A stretch of DNA of 64,000 nt from Vanilla planifolia (taxonomy: Eukaryota > Streptophyta > Magnoliopsida > Asparagales > Orchidaceae), in contig CM043868.1 in NCBI GenBank assembly GCA_023846275.1, positions 6,653,653-6,717,652 of the forward strand. Direction: 5' to 3'. This document shows, in pieces, positions 38,888 through 51,734 of the stretch (positions are counted from its first letter, which is position 1; the number at the start of each line of letters is the position of its first letter). The position numbers and the translations under genes are program-made. Below the pieces are notes generated by a model. That model was not told the origin of the DNA and did not search any database. It was given only the letters and a program-made list of their open reading frames with translations.

Positions 38888-41064
38888 TGTTATACCCTTG
38901 ATGTTGATGATCATAAAACAATGCCCTTGGTTACAAATATATGATTAAATTACTATGTGTAAGTAAAATTATCTAGTGAAAGTAGTGGGTGTTGTTGTTG
39001 AGCATGGTTCGTACATTAGGAGTTGGATGGAGGTTACAGACCTTTGCTATGGATGGCTCAATTATTAGATCATGTAGCAATGAAGAAAAGCTCTAATAAC
39101 ATAGCTAAACAACATGATTCTAATGACTTTATACAACTACATGGGTTAGAATATCAAACCTTTAGGATTTATAAGGTGGCACTTAGGACTTGGTTAACTC
39201 ATGTAAGCATTTCTTGTCAAATCTTTATCGTTTAGCCAAGAGTTGTATTAGAACTTGAAAACATTTAATAGACTTCTAAAAAATATTAAAATATTTAAGT
39301 TATTGAAATCAAGTTTAAAATAAGTTATAAGTTTCATTACTTTATTTATGATCATATGATATGATGGCTAATATCATAATTATATTATTTATTTTTAGGC
39401 TTAAATTATCAATAAATTTGAAGTTATCATGGCATTGTATAGCTATGATTATTTCATCATACAAGTGTGACTACCATATACACAAAATAAAAAATGTAAA
39501 CTTTGTCATACAAAGTATCTGCCTTGTATGGTTCTTATTCATATTCTCAAAGTTAAGCAATCACTTAATCGTATGATTATGACGTACAAGTTATACAATT
39601 ACATTTTTTCCTCTTAGACTTTTCCATATATTGGCACTAACATGGTCTAGTAATATAATCACATGATTAACTTTGAAAACACAATTAAGCTTGGCCAAAC
39701 AACAGATCATCTATATACAAAGTCTAAGCTCAATTTTACTGTAAAGTCATTGCATCATACAATATGTAGTGTATCATAACCATTCAATTAATTCCACCAC
39801 ACATATAGCTTTAAATGCCTTAGGATAGAAATGTTTTTTGTCATATGAATACATCTACATTGTACTAGTACAATCATTATTTGATGTGATTCCATAATAT
39901 TGCTATCAAGTAAATGTAAATGTATTATATGATCTTACATCATATAAAAATTTTTGAGAGCTTAGCTCCTTGCATAAAATATTATCATATGATGGTGATC
40001 CATATTTGACACTAATATGATCCATTTGAATAATAGATTTGAATAGTGCACACTTATACAATTTTTGTGATTGTCTAGTACAATATTTTAAGAACTTGAA
40101 TAACAAATTAAGAACCATCTTTGAATAGTTTGAAGAGTCTATAATACTTGTATGATAATCTTTTTATTACCAAAATATTCTAGCCATATTTTCACTTTGT
40201 CAAGGTGATCTTGGTTTTATGCCTTTTGTCCTAATACAATCCTTGCAATGCATTTGCACAATCAATAATTGAGGGTGTAATGACTATTTTGATAACTTTA
40301 AAAATCATATTCTTGCCCTTACACATTTTGGATTCTACCTTAAACCTTTCAAATGTATAAACATGAATGCTTTTTGAAAATAATATGATGATTATCAAGA
40401 TTGTTATATTGTATAAAAAGGAGAAAAGGCTCATTGTTTCATCTTTCTTAATTGAAGCTAGTGTGAAATATTTGCAACATATTTCTACTCAAATTGCATT
40501 TTTTCTTATTTTGATTCATATTGGTAATATATTTTATTTTCATATAATTGTGCTAATATTGTTGTAAAGGTTTAAATCTTTAGGTTTGTCATGAGTTTTA
40601 ATATTCAAACTACTATAAACAAATTGTGTTAACTATTGACTCTCTTGTGAGTGGTTATCTTTGGTGTCCTCCCTTTTGAGCACCATTTGTATTTGGTATA
40701 TCCCTACATATTGTAGCAAAAGGGAATAGTTTTGTAAATTCTTCGCTCCTACCTGTTGTAGTGAAATGAAGTTGATTTGGTGAAGGCTTGTTAGGTTGAT
40801 TGCGATTCAATATAGCTATTAATTTAAGACAAATCACATAAAAATATTTTATGTGACCTTACATTTACTTATTCTTACATGCTTTCATTTGGTTTTGATT
40901 TAATAAAAATGGAAAATTTACATTAAAAGACAAACTAACTATTACGTAACAATAGTCATTTAACCTTCTCACAATTATTGTTGTTAAGTATAATTGCATT
41001 TAAACTTTATCATAATTCTATAATTCACCCTCCTCTTCTGAGTATCCCACTTTTTTTTTTGCTA
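38888..41064 (+). repeat. LTR 2 of the tandem element
   Basis: It starts with TGTTATACCCTTGATG and ends after an ATTCACCCTCCTC block followed by a T-run. It is in the same orientation as LTR 1 and collinear with it throughout. Several small ORFs in it are chance frames. Confidence 0.8.
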
Positions 41065-43190
41065 TAAGTGGCTTCAAGGTGGGTATATATCAAGGAAATA
41101 ATTCTTAAGAAAATATCCTAATTTATGCTCTTTAGTGAGTGGTGAATTGTATTTAATATTGTTAAAATCATGGAATGTCCACCATTGTTTCAAAGAAAAA
41201 ATCATCATAGAAAAAGACAATTAAATTTTCTATTCAAACCTTAGATGTCAATTTATGTATTTTGTTTAAACATCCTTTTAGTATGTCTAATAATTCAAAG
41301 GACAAATCTTGGATGATTAGATAATTGAATGCTATAAGGATTAACTATTTATATTGAGGTATAGCTTAAGATGTTGGCATATATATTTTTCATTAACATA
41401 CTGCATGCTTTAAAGTAATGAAGGAATTAGAAAAGGTTTATGATAATAGGAAATCCCAGGCTCTTAATGTCAACAAGAAAAAAAATAATAAGCAAAAGAA
41501 GGAGAAGAGGAAGAAAAAGAAAAGGCTATCTTAGTGTAATTTAGAGATGAATCTTTAAGGTGAACTTATATAATTCTTGTAGATTCTTTTTTTAAGATTG
41601 AATTCTATTATCTTATTAAGTGATCTTAGAAGGTTGAGACTACCATCAATGCTATCAATTAACTGCTTTGACTTGGTTATAAATGACACATCATTTTGGC
41701 AAGTGTTCACTAGACTCTTCATTTGGCCAATACCAACAACACCTTTTTTGAATGCTCATTTATCTTTTATTAGAAGAAAGTTTTTCTCATCCTTCATAAA
41801 ATAATATTATTACTCTTCTTTATTATAGACAACATCATTTTTTTATAAGTATGGATTTTTTATTATAATTTGACAAATATCTAAAGATATTACTTCATAG
41901 ATAATATAATCGTTAGTAAAGGCAAATTTACCTTGCATTAATTTTTGACTCTTGTCTTGAAGCATTTATGAATTTATCCCAAAGAATAAGGTCATGGATG
42001 TGGTGTAGTCTTAAGGTTCAACCTCTTCAAAAGACACTCAAGCATTAGATTCTTTTTACTTTTAGTGCTAATAATAATACTAGTAAGCTCTTTCATCACT
42101 CAAATGTTGATAATGAAGAGCTCTTTTTTTTTCTTTGTGAGATATCTCTTTTGGACTCACCATAAGAGAGGAGTCTTCATCAACATGAAAAGGTGTTTCA
42201 AGTATATTGTTAGTCTTAACTACAACAAGTATTTTGCCTTTTATATCTTTTTGTACTTTTTTGGAAACAATTTAAAATGCAATTTTAAATATTTTTATTT
42301 TATATGCCTTGTATTCTTATAGTGACAACAATATCTCTAAGTTTTACTATTAAGAGCATTAGAAGTCAATGTCATAACATATATTATTAGAGAATACTCT
42401 TCCATTTATTGTTAATTTTTAGATTTATACTTGACTTTCTAGTAACTTGTCCTTTTGCTTTTTTTCCCTTTGCATTGATTCTACTTTTCAATAGTTGTTA
42501 TGAATGTTCTAATTGTTTTTAATGAAGAATAAGGAAAAGAATTAATTTTATGATGCTAAGATAGTTTAGGCCAACTATGTGCCCTACAGTATCTACATCT
42601 TGTAGATTAATATTACCAAAGTCATGTCTTATCAATGATATATTTTTTATACCATTTTTCATTATCAACGTCATAAGCTATGTCACTTCCTCAACATTTC
42701 CTCATATAACTCATGGGATGAAATTTTACTCTAATTAGTTTTTAAAAACTAAGCCTATGTCAAGCATTGTAATTATATAAGTACCTAAGTGAGCATTCTA
42801 GTAGGCTAATACACGACTTTTCATTTTTAATTTAGCATCTACCACCTTATCAACTAATGAATAGTCATATAAAAAAATGTCTCTGATTGCTCCAACTAGG
42901 TTTTTAATTTCTTAGCATCTAATTTCTTTATATCTAGTTATACTCTTAATCATAGTTATTTAGTTTTGTGTAGTGTCCCTTTTATGTTATAACATGAATT
43001 TCACTATGTAGAAAGAATTGGTTATAGCTCATTAATACTTCTTAACATTTAAGGCTAGATGCACACTATTTTAATGATGTTTGAACTAGTTACTTATGTT
43101 GAATTTTTTTCTTTTTTTAAATAACTATCTAGCTTTTCTTTAATTTTATAACTTGATTACAAATTGACGTATGGGCTATGTTAATTCCTT

Positions 43191-44559
43191 ATTAACTCTT
43201 TAGGATCAGTTGTAAATCAAAAAATATTGAAGTTGTCCACTAAATAAGTGAGAATTGTATTGATTTGATTACATCATTACTTTTTATATCATGTTATGTA
43301 CCTATAAATATCATTGGAATATTACATTTGTGCTTTTGCTGAGGATGCCTTTCTTATTAGTCTAATATAGATATTGGTTGAGGCCATCTCGTATGAGAGT
43401 TGAAATGCTTTGCCTATGCTCATATTTGAATCTCATATTATTATGTTTGGTTTAGTAAGTAGATTATCACAATACAATTACATCTCATGATTAATAGTAT
43501 CCATGATGGCTATGCACATATGTGCAAACAAGAATGTATTTGTCATTATACACTATTCTATATAGTCCTTCAAACTAGTCAAAAAATCCATGGATAGTAT
43601 TTTGTGAAAATATATAGTTTATCCAAGCATAATGTGATTATTTGAAATGTTGTTGCATCATAATAGTACTATAAGCTAGACATGCTTAATTTGTTTCATA
43701 ATTTGTTTTTATCCAATAGCTATTTTAGTCTTACTAAGGCACTCATCCATTAATATGAGCAGTATTCATTAACCTAGTGGCTTATATTTTAATTGCCTGA
43801 CTATTCTACCTGTTATAATCATACTAATACGAGTTTTTATACACTTTTCATTTGGCTAACTAATATGTGCCATCATTTTTGGCAAAATAAATGCTTACAA
43901 AGTTTGGGTAATCAAGATTAGATGTTACTAGTTATGCATTGGAGGAAAATCATATAGTACGATGGTTGTAGATCATACCGTACAATGAATGAAAAGAAAT
44001 TACTAGAGGGCTCAGTTATGAATATTGTACAATTTGATATTGAATAATTGTATGGTATATTCAGATATAGAAACCACAACAATGCATATGTTAATGAGTG
44101 CAAAACTTTTCCACTTATCATACTTAGTTGATTTGACATCATACAAAGGCAAAAATGTAAACAATGAGAGTCAATTTATGTTATATAATGAATGCATTTT
44201 GATTAAGTCAAGGAGTCATATAATATGATAATGAGAAAAGAAAATATAATAATTATATAAGTATAATTAGCAAATAGAGACAGAGAATCATTAGGTATGA
44301 TAAATGACTTTAGCTATGTGGATCATACAGTATAATTACTAGAATGTACGAGTATAATCTATAGAATGTTTAAATAGTAATAGTGAGTTTGTCTAATCAT
44401 AGTACCCAATGAACTTATCATACGAATATGATATGGATACACTGAATAAATTATGATTTTATAATTAGCTGCTCTTAATCTTGGCTATTGAAATTATAAT
44501 ACCCAAGATTTAAATGTTGGAAAGGAGTTGGTTTGTTGAGAAATTCTCTCGATTTAAGG
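43191..44559. other. Gene-free, unassigned
   Basis: No coding motif was found. 43900-44440 is AT-rich with recurring words such as CATATAGTACGATGG, CATACCGTAC and CATACAGTAT, in LTR style. It may be the truncated end of the tandem element or the left end of the minus-strand Ty3 fossil. Confidence 0.4.
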
Positions 44560-45650
44560 ATACTTAACTAAAATTATTTATGTCTATTATTGTGGTATGG
44601 TTAGGTTTTAGAGAAACAAACCCTAGACATGGAGTTTTGAAAGGAGGAAAATCAACTAGTAAAAAGATAAAGAGTCGTACTATGAGATTAATGACCACCA
44701 TGATCTAAGCCTTCTTCTCCCAATAATTAATGACCACACGATGCTAAGCCATCCAATCGATTCTTATGATGATATCAAACTCAATAATTGGTTTTTGAAT
44801 GAGCTTAGTCTCAAATCACTGAACATGAATGACTATATCATCTTGAACTATAAATCCAGTAAGGATTCCCTCCCTAAAAACCGATTTTACCATCATTTAT
44901 GGCTATAACTGGCTTTTATCACCTTAATTATTCTCCAAGTAGACTTAGAAATCAAAGAATTCAATATTCTAGTATCAAAAAGGATAATAAAAATAACATT
45001 AAAAAATAACATTATACTAGTGATAACATTTGAAGCCTTTATGTTTGCTATTGGGTGAGTGAATATACCCTCTAAAAATATCTCCTTCCTATCCAATGCT
45101 CTAAATAATCTTCTTCCCCTTAAGATAATTGATGTTCCTATGACTTGGCTTCAAGCAATTAAGCAAACCTTTTCTTTGAATTTGTAAGCACTACCATGCC
45201 GCTTGCTATAATGTTTGCATGTTTGATCTATCCACTACTAATTAATAGGCTATCTTAGAATAGGTGCATGCTGATCATTATGATCATTGCTCTTTTTCCA
45301 CCTCTTACCGTAAAACCTACTAGTTCTCTTATTCTTTCAAATGTTAGTATTCTTTCTTTTCTTCCCAACTTCTCATTGTGCCTCTATCCAATGCTTCACT
45401 TAGACAATTGACTTGGTAGCCTCCATCAATTGTTGATATCACGTAAAACAAGAATCCACCAGGTACCTCTGAAGAGAATGTCAAAGTCACTCCATGAAAC
45501 AATGATTAAATGATTGCTAGTTTTCATAAAAATTTTGGTAATCAAGACTAAGATGTATTCATCCCTTTCATAATGTATGAAAGCCAAAGCATCATTGTTA
45601 GAGATTGTACAATCCTAATTTTAAACTAATGTCTTATATAGTTGTCTAAA
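44560..45650 (-). mobile_element. Ty3 (gypsy) fossil: gag end and protease
   Basis: On the minus strand a CxxC...H-type zinc knuckle region lies near 45225, followed by a basic linker. The ASNVITSIMLFF and FDTRILNSLIS segments (45040-44950) correspond to the start of a Ty3 protease; the FDII(x)GIDWMAxH-type block lies near 44770. This is the usual gag-protease junction of chromoviruses. Its LTR and leader probably lie at 51451-55690, beyond the LINE. It is a broken fossil. Confidence 0.65.
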
Positions 45651-46309
45651 GATGCATTAAATGAATCCATTGCTTAATTTTGAACCTTATTAGTAAGATT
45701 TATATGGGCATTCTAAGGAAAAAGTATAATGATATGACTCTTAAATTTTCTAAATGTATTAGGTCAAAGGATTTACTAATAAAATGCTTTGGTACATTAA
45801 TGTGCTAAATGAATAATGTGCACATTCAAATAGCATACTGACCTAGTGTGCAGTGTGGTTGTTTCATCTAAGTATGATATTATCCCTTGATGAATAATAA
45901 ACAATAAGGCTTAGTGTACTCATCCTATATAAACACTAGTTGTGATCATAATTGTCTATTAAAGAGAATCCTAAATACTCTAATATATATAAGTCTATGA
46001 TTAGGGATTATGTATTTTATCGAGATTGTATATTAGATGTTCTACCACTTTTATTAATCATATTAGGATGATTTATGCAAGCCTTTCGACATAGTAATAT
46101 TGTGAGTGAGATTGTTGATCATTCAACATACTTGCCATTGAAAGGTTAAAGATTGTCATATTGATACAATCAATACTCAATGTAAATAGTAAACTAATGT
46201 ACTTGGCTATTACTTCAACTACCAGAACTAACATAGTATGATGTTGTAGCCATGAGAACCATTAATGTATAGTATAATATGAAGCATGGTATTGTATTGT
46301 ATGATGATT
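45651..46309. other. Unassigned; probably gag of the Ty3 fossil up to the LINE end
   Basis: No motif is clear enough to name. It lies between the recognisable gag C-terminus and the 3' end of the LINE, so decayed gag is the simplest reading. Confidence 0.35.
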
Positions 46310-46329
46310 TCCCATGTTGCAATAAATTT

Positions 46330-49300
46330 AGTTTTTCCATTTCATCAAGCTCGATAAGATTCTTGAATACTTAGAATGGTTTGTGAGTCTTAAATAGCAA
46401 ATGTTGTATATTTTGTAGCTAATTTAGCAAGGAATATTACCACTTTTTTACCTTCTTTATTCAAGAAGTTTCATTATGCACTTACCAATTCATTTTCTAA
46501 ACTGATTTGTTGGATTATATTCAATAGCTTCTAAGGAATCACTATTTGTCTTTGCACAAGTCTTGGAATTTCATGGCAATCCATTTCAATGATTAGATTA
46601 TGTAAAGCCATTTTGCTACATAATTGAAGAGCTATAAATAAAGCACTACCTTTCACTTCTATCAATGTTAACTCTCAAAAACCTAGAGAAAGCTAGAAGA
46701 ATTTTTATGTGTGATTAAGAATAATTCCCCCAAGGCCACATTGGTTCAACCCCAATATACTTCTAACAATGTTTAATTTTATCATATGCATAAGAAATTA
46801 AGGACAATACTCAAATGAGTAAGAATGATTTCTTTTTAGGATTTTTGAACTAGTTCAAAACAATTAAAAATGTTATAACTATTAGTTGTAATGTTGTTGA
46901 TGATAGAGCTTGTTATCTGGTTGACCTTCTCATAAATCTTAGCATTTTTGTCCTTCCATATATTCCAACTTATTATTAGTGGGAATGTGAGTATGACCTC
47001 TCATAGTAGATTTTTTATTCCCATTTCTCCATCATGAGGAAATTAATTTAATTGTCTTGTTTGTATTAGCTAGTAAATGTGTAAATTACTAGAAAATGTG
47101 AACCATACTTTCCTAGCTATGTCTTATCTCATGAAAGTGTGATCAACTGAATCTTTAATTAGATAGTGTAGACATTTTGAAGCCATCAAAATGTTAAGCT
47201 TTCTCAAATTCTCAAGAAATGATAATAGTTTCTTAAAAACCTTGCACACAAGAATCACCATTTTTAGTAGGCATTTTGAGTTCTATTAGTTTTATCCATA
47301 TTTTAAAAAGTAGGCATTTTGTTCTTGTTAGCTCCCCAGGTGATTGTTTGTTAAATATTACATCCAATGTAAGTGTCTAGATATTATTTTCCATAGCGTT
47401 TGACCATCTTGAGTGATTAAGTACCATCTCCTTAGTTTTTTGCATTTGTAACCATGTAAAGAATGCACATAATTTTGTATTAGAGGGCAAATATTTTAAA
47501 TTTAAGTATGCTTATCATACTAAATTAATTGAGGGCAATACATGCTTAAGCCTTAATCCATTTTCCTTAGTTGGGAAACTGATTTTGTCGTGCTTTTCTA
47601 AATTCTTTATAGCACCATGCATGGAGGTTTTGGCAATGTATATATCAAAATGAAGGCCAATACATGCTTAACTAGAATTAGTTTGCCATTATCTTTTTCT
47701 TCCATCTTGCTACCTTTTTTTGGATTTTATCAATCAAGTTCTAATAGTAAATAGCTTTCTTTCATCCTATAAAGTGTTGACATCCAAAATATCTTATAAG
47801 AAGCTTCATTCTATGGAACCCCAACACTTTGCTAATTTTTTATATATGACTTAGACTAATTATGCTACTACATACAATTTTTCATTTTTGATGACTAATT
47901 TGAAGACCATATGTTCTTTGAAAGTCCTTAAAAAGATTGTTCAAGTTGCAAATTGATTTTAAGTAGCCTTTACTAAAAATAATAGTATCATCTATATATT
48001 CTAAGTGTTAGACAGATTTTGGGTTCGTCATTATTGATAACTTTCTTTTATGTTATCAACAAATTTAGACCTCTACTAAACACTTCCATGGCCAAAATAA
48101 AGAGCAAATAGGAGATTTGATTGTCTTATTTAAGCCCCTTCGATGCTATAAAGTAACCACTAAGCTTACCATTAATGATTATGGAGCTCCATGTGCTACA
48201 TAGATTTATGATCACGTTAATTAACTTATCAAAGAGGTTAAATTTGTAGAACACTTTACATTGGAATTCCCATGAAATACAATCAAATGCATCCTTGAAG
48301 TCCAACATGATTTTGTAGTTGTGTCCTTTAGATCTTTAATTTTTCAAGACAATCAATTTATGACCTAATAAGCTATTATCTATGATGTCTTACCTCTTAT
48401 AAAACTTGTTTGCACTTGTGAGATAAGCCATGGAAGAATGCCTTGCAACCTATCAAGTAGAAGTTTAGAAAATACCGTTTTAGTGAAGTTTCATAAATTA
48501 ATTAGTTTGAAGTTTGAAAATGTCTCTAGGTTTTTTATTTTAAGGATACTTCGATATTTGAACTTGATATTCCTTTTGGAATTATAGATCCATTCAAGAA
48601 ATCCTTAGCTATATTCAAAATATTGGTAGCTATTATGTCTCATCATTTAGTGAAGAACTTCCCATTATAACCATTAAGACTTGGGGTGCTAACCAAATCC
48701 ATAAGGACTAATACTTCTTTTAATTCTTCCATAGTGATATCTTTCATTATGAATTAATTTTATCATCAGATACTAGTAAAGGAACATATGTATAGATATT
48801 CTTATGTTCTTTTATTTAATAGCCTTTAATAGATTCTAGAAATGTAAAATAGTGACTTCAATAATTTTGTAACAAGAGATCCACATACCCATAGAATCTT
48901 TAATATTTGTGATCTTCAATTATGATCTTCATTCCTCAACCATGATAGGAAGAATTTTATGTTTCTTTCTCTCTCTTTGTGAGCCATTTAATACTAGCAT
49001 TCTGCTACTAGTAGGAATCCTCTCTATCAATAGCTTCTGACAAAGTTTTGTTGGCCTAAGATAGCTCCTCCATCATTTTATCATTTGGGTTTGCTTGAAA
49101 TTAAGATTCTTTAAGCTTAACTATTTCTTTACCAAATTTAGTACCTACAAAGATGTTACCAAAAATTGTTTTGTTCCATTCTTTTAAGCAATCTTTTAGT
49201 CTTTTCAATTTGAATGCAAGAATTGTAATGTTACCACAATTAAAAGAAAGCTTCGAATTACTTTCCACCATTTGTAAGAATAAATGATGTTTTAGCCACA

Positions 49301-50026
49301 TATTTTTAATTCGAAATTGTTTGGGAGTTGCTAGAGCTTCTATATGAAAATAAACCAAGAATGGAGAATTGTCAAATCTTGTTGTGCATAAGTGTTGAAT
49401 TGAAGGTGTGCGAATTTGATCTGACCATCATTTGTTCACTAGTACCCTACGTAATCTTTTCCATGCACATCTACCCTTCCTCTTACCAAACTAGGTAAAT
49501 AAGGTGCTTGTGAATGGAAGGTGTATAAGACTACATTGATGAAAACAATCTGAGAATTCTTACATAGCTTCCAATTTAAGAGAAGAGTAGCCCTTGTGCT
49601 CATCAAGTGGGGTTATTTCACTAAAATCCTAACAAACCTACCACAACTTGTTGGAATTATCAACAATTTGAATAAGGCTATGTCATAATATTATGCTCTC
49701 ATTTACTGAGCTCTTAGCATATCCAAATGTGTAGATGGGAGGGAACTTCTAATTTTGATATTTAAATAAGAGTTGAATGAATTGTTCCTCATCCATAACC
49801 ACTTGGCAAGCAAATTGTTTCTTTTAGAGAATCCAAATCTTGTTTGATATATTGCTAATGCAATGATCAAATTTCAGCTTACAACCTAGTTGTTTCAACC
49901 TTTTAATATGTGTCATTGGTTTCATTAAAGACACTAAGCCAATGTTCTAAGAATGCATAATGTTATTTAGACAACTTAGTGACCTTTTATTTGTAGGACC
50001 TCTTATATTCCATATAAGGATGTTAA
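46330..50026 (-). pseudogene. LINE ORF2 remnant (endonuclease-RT-RNase H)
   Basis: The AP endonuclease starts at 50026-49996 with an ILIWNIRG motif. It continues through KLKFDHCISN and the WKRLRRVLVN-type block near 49450. FRIKNMWLKH (about 49310) and LKEWNKTIFGNIF (about 49160) mark the endonuclease-RT linker. RT is clear at 48308-48130 (LDFKDAFDCISWEF and IIINGKLSGYF, ending GLK), and the catalytic YIDD lies near 47990 in place of the common FADD. A zf-RVT region follows (HTF, ISWNIWKDKNAKIYE, about 47150-46930). RNase H ends near 46350 with EGKKVVIFLAKLA. Frames are interrupted throughout. Confidence 0.88.
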
Positions 50027-50599
50027 TCATTAGGCTTTATAATGTCAATAATTTGAATAGCTCAAAAGCTTCTCTTATATCTTTGGAGCTATTTGGTTTA
50101 TCCAACATCTTTTACTATATTTTTCTTGGTCTTTTTGCTCTACATAGGAGTGAATTCTTCTTTCTTTTATAACATTACATTCAAGACCATTACCCTTTCT
50201 TATAGTTCTTCACTAAAGTTCTTAAGGGATTAAAGATCGTATTATCATTGAATTTTACAATGAGAAACTTTTGAGTCAAACACTAACTCATTTTTCTTCC
50301 TTTTCTATGATCTTTTTTAAGATAGAATGATGGAATCATCTAGAATCTTATGACTCATCATGTTTGGTTCTTTGTAGTGTAACAAAGTTTTGTGTCAGGA
50401 ATTAAATACTTCATTTGATTTGATTGCTATTGGAGATGAAGATCTCTAATTGTATGAATTAGATAGTCTAATACTTATGACTTCAACCACTTTTGGAGAT
50501 GTCACAACTACTAGATTTTCTTTAAGCATTGTTGCTTTCCTTACTTATGTGGTGCCTTTTCATTAAACTTAGAAACTACTTGAATCTGTTCCTTTAAAT

Positions 50600-51300
50600 C
50601 ATTGGTAATCTTTTAAGTATCTATATTAGGTTGTAGGTTAATTGATAATTTGTTGTGTTTAAATTCAGAGATTTCATAGCCCTATTTGCAACATGCACAG
50701 TAGTATCTAGCAAATTGTCATATAGATGTTTTTTTCAAAATCCATTGTTGGTTTCTCCTTTTTTAGAAACTTTGTTTCTATTGGGAATGCCTTCACCAAA
50801 TGCACCTTGACACAAACTCTAGCTATGTTAGGTCGAATAACATCTAAAGTCATAGTGTCCACTTTCAATGGTGTGTTGATTACTGAGGTTACGGAGTATA
50901 GGGTTGTGTTGTTAAACAAGTGTACCAAAAGATTTTCCATTGTGATCCAAACTAAAGCAAAAGAGGGCTCCAAATTCAATTGGAAGTCCATATTCCATTA
51001 CAAAAATTCTCATTTGGAAGCCCAAAATTTTCCAAGCTTGGTGCAGCCAATAGAAAAGGTGGTCTTCTTCTTTTTTGAATCTAATTAGGATGTGTCAATG
51101 GTCAAACGAACCCACTGTGAAAGACTTACAAATCAAATTTTGTTGAAGTCTATCCTGATAATCTCCATGTTAGTTTGATCATGAGAGAATATTTTGATAA
51201 GGGTAAATTTAAATAGAGCAACCATTTTTGAAATTTTGTTCTCTTTAAAGATTACCTATAGAACACCTCTAAATAACATCAATATTTTGATATGACTTAG
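50600..51300 (-). pseudogene. LINE ORF1 remnant (DUF4283 / nucleic-acid-binding protein)
   Basis: ORF1 of plant L1 elements encodes a nucleic-acid-binding protein with a DUF4283 domain and a CCHC knuckle. Here FSHDQTNMEIIRIDF and VRLTIDTS segments (51200-51080) are followed by an open stretch, 50991-50707, with NLEPSFALVWI, TPLKVDTMT and ARVCVKVHLVKAFP. These match the ...PVWV..., GKPLxID..T and ARVCVEIDL blocks of the family. A knuckle should come just after 50700 and is no longer clear. The upstream part and the 50991-50707 part are interrupted by stop codons. Confidence 0.8.
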
Positions 51301-51450
51301 GGATACTTCCATACTCACCCAAAACATTTACAAAGAAGTAATTTATAAAGGTGAGGTCCCCAAGACCCATCATTCTTGATGAGTAAGTCCATCACCAAAG
51401 AGGCCTATGTGGAGAAACAAACTCAAAAGATGGAGAGAAGGTAAGATTTC

Positions 51451-51734
51451 TTGTTATGATTTCTACCACAACCTAGCTAATTGATATACCATTGCTATGT
51501 CTAACATTATGCCCACAACCTGACACCTAAAATCCATTGCCCATCACCCTTCACTCATCACCTAATTCTTATCGCTCATAAAAGATAAGCTCTAAATGGG
51601 TAGCCCCCAACTAAATATATATGTAATGCATATAACTTATGTAATTCTATTTCTTACTACTCCTTACCTTAATAGACCAAAACCTATTATGCCTATAGAT
51701 ACCCTAAACTCTAACCTAGGCTATAATACCAATT
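51451..51734 (-). mobile_element. Leader and primer-binding site of a minus-strand Ty3 element
   Basis: Reading the minus strand from the LTR, TTGGTATTATAGCC (51733-51720) sits where chromoviruses carry TTGGTATCAGAGCC, complementary to initiator tRNA-Met. It is followed by about 270 bp of non-coding leader up to the LINE 5' end. The element's gag should be next, but the LINE lies there instead. Confidence 0.6.

Larger units (their letters stand above)
32460..43190 (+). mobile_element. Tandem SIRE-like element: LTR-internal-LTR-internal, gag but no pol seen
   Basis: Two copies of an approximately 2.1-2.2-kb LTR (32460 and 38888) are each followed by a tRNA-Met-type priming site and the same gag start. 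Internal region 1 is 4.3 kb and internal region 2 about 2.1 kb. Their 3' ends also match (37970-38180 with 42960-43160). Neither contains a recognisable protease, integrase or RT, so the family may be a non-autonomous large derivative, or pol was deleted. No third LTR is visible after 43190. Copies differ by many substitutions and indels, so the event is old. Confidence 0.75.
46310..51450 (-). mobile_element. L1-type LINE, nearly full length, decayed
   Basis: A 5.1-kb minus-strand LINE has all parts in order: an ORF1-like DUF4283 region, AP endonuclease, reverse transcriptase, zinc-knuckle zf-RVT region and RNase H (RVT_3). Plant L1 elements normally look like this. Every domain is crossed by stops and frameshifts, so no product is possible. 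No clear poly(A) tail (poly(T) on the plus strand) remains near 46300, and target-site duplications were not found. It lies between the gag/protease and the leader/LTR of one minus-strand Ty3 element, which suggests insertion into it. Confidence 0.9.

Noticed and set aside
38424-40567. Several 60-71-codon ORFs
   Set aside because: They fall in the 3' tail and LTR 2 of the tandem element, and their frames are not preserved in the matching LTR 1 sequence.
50726-51088. 120-codon plus-strand ORF
   Set aside because: It is the antisense shadow of the LINE ORF1 DUF4283 region, which matches its family on the minus strand.
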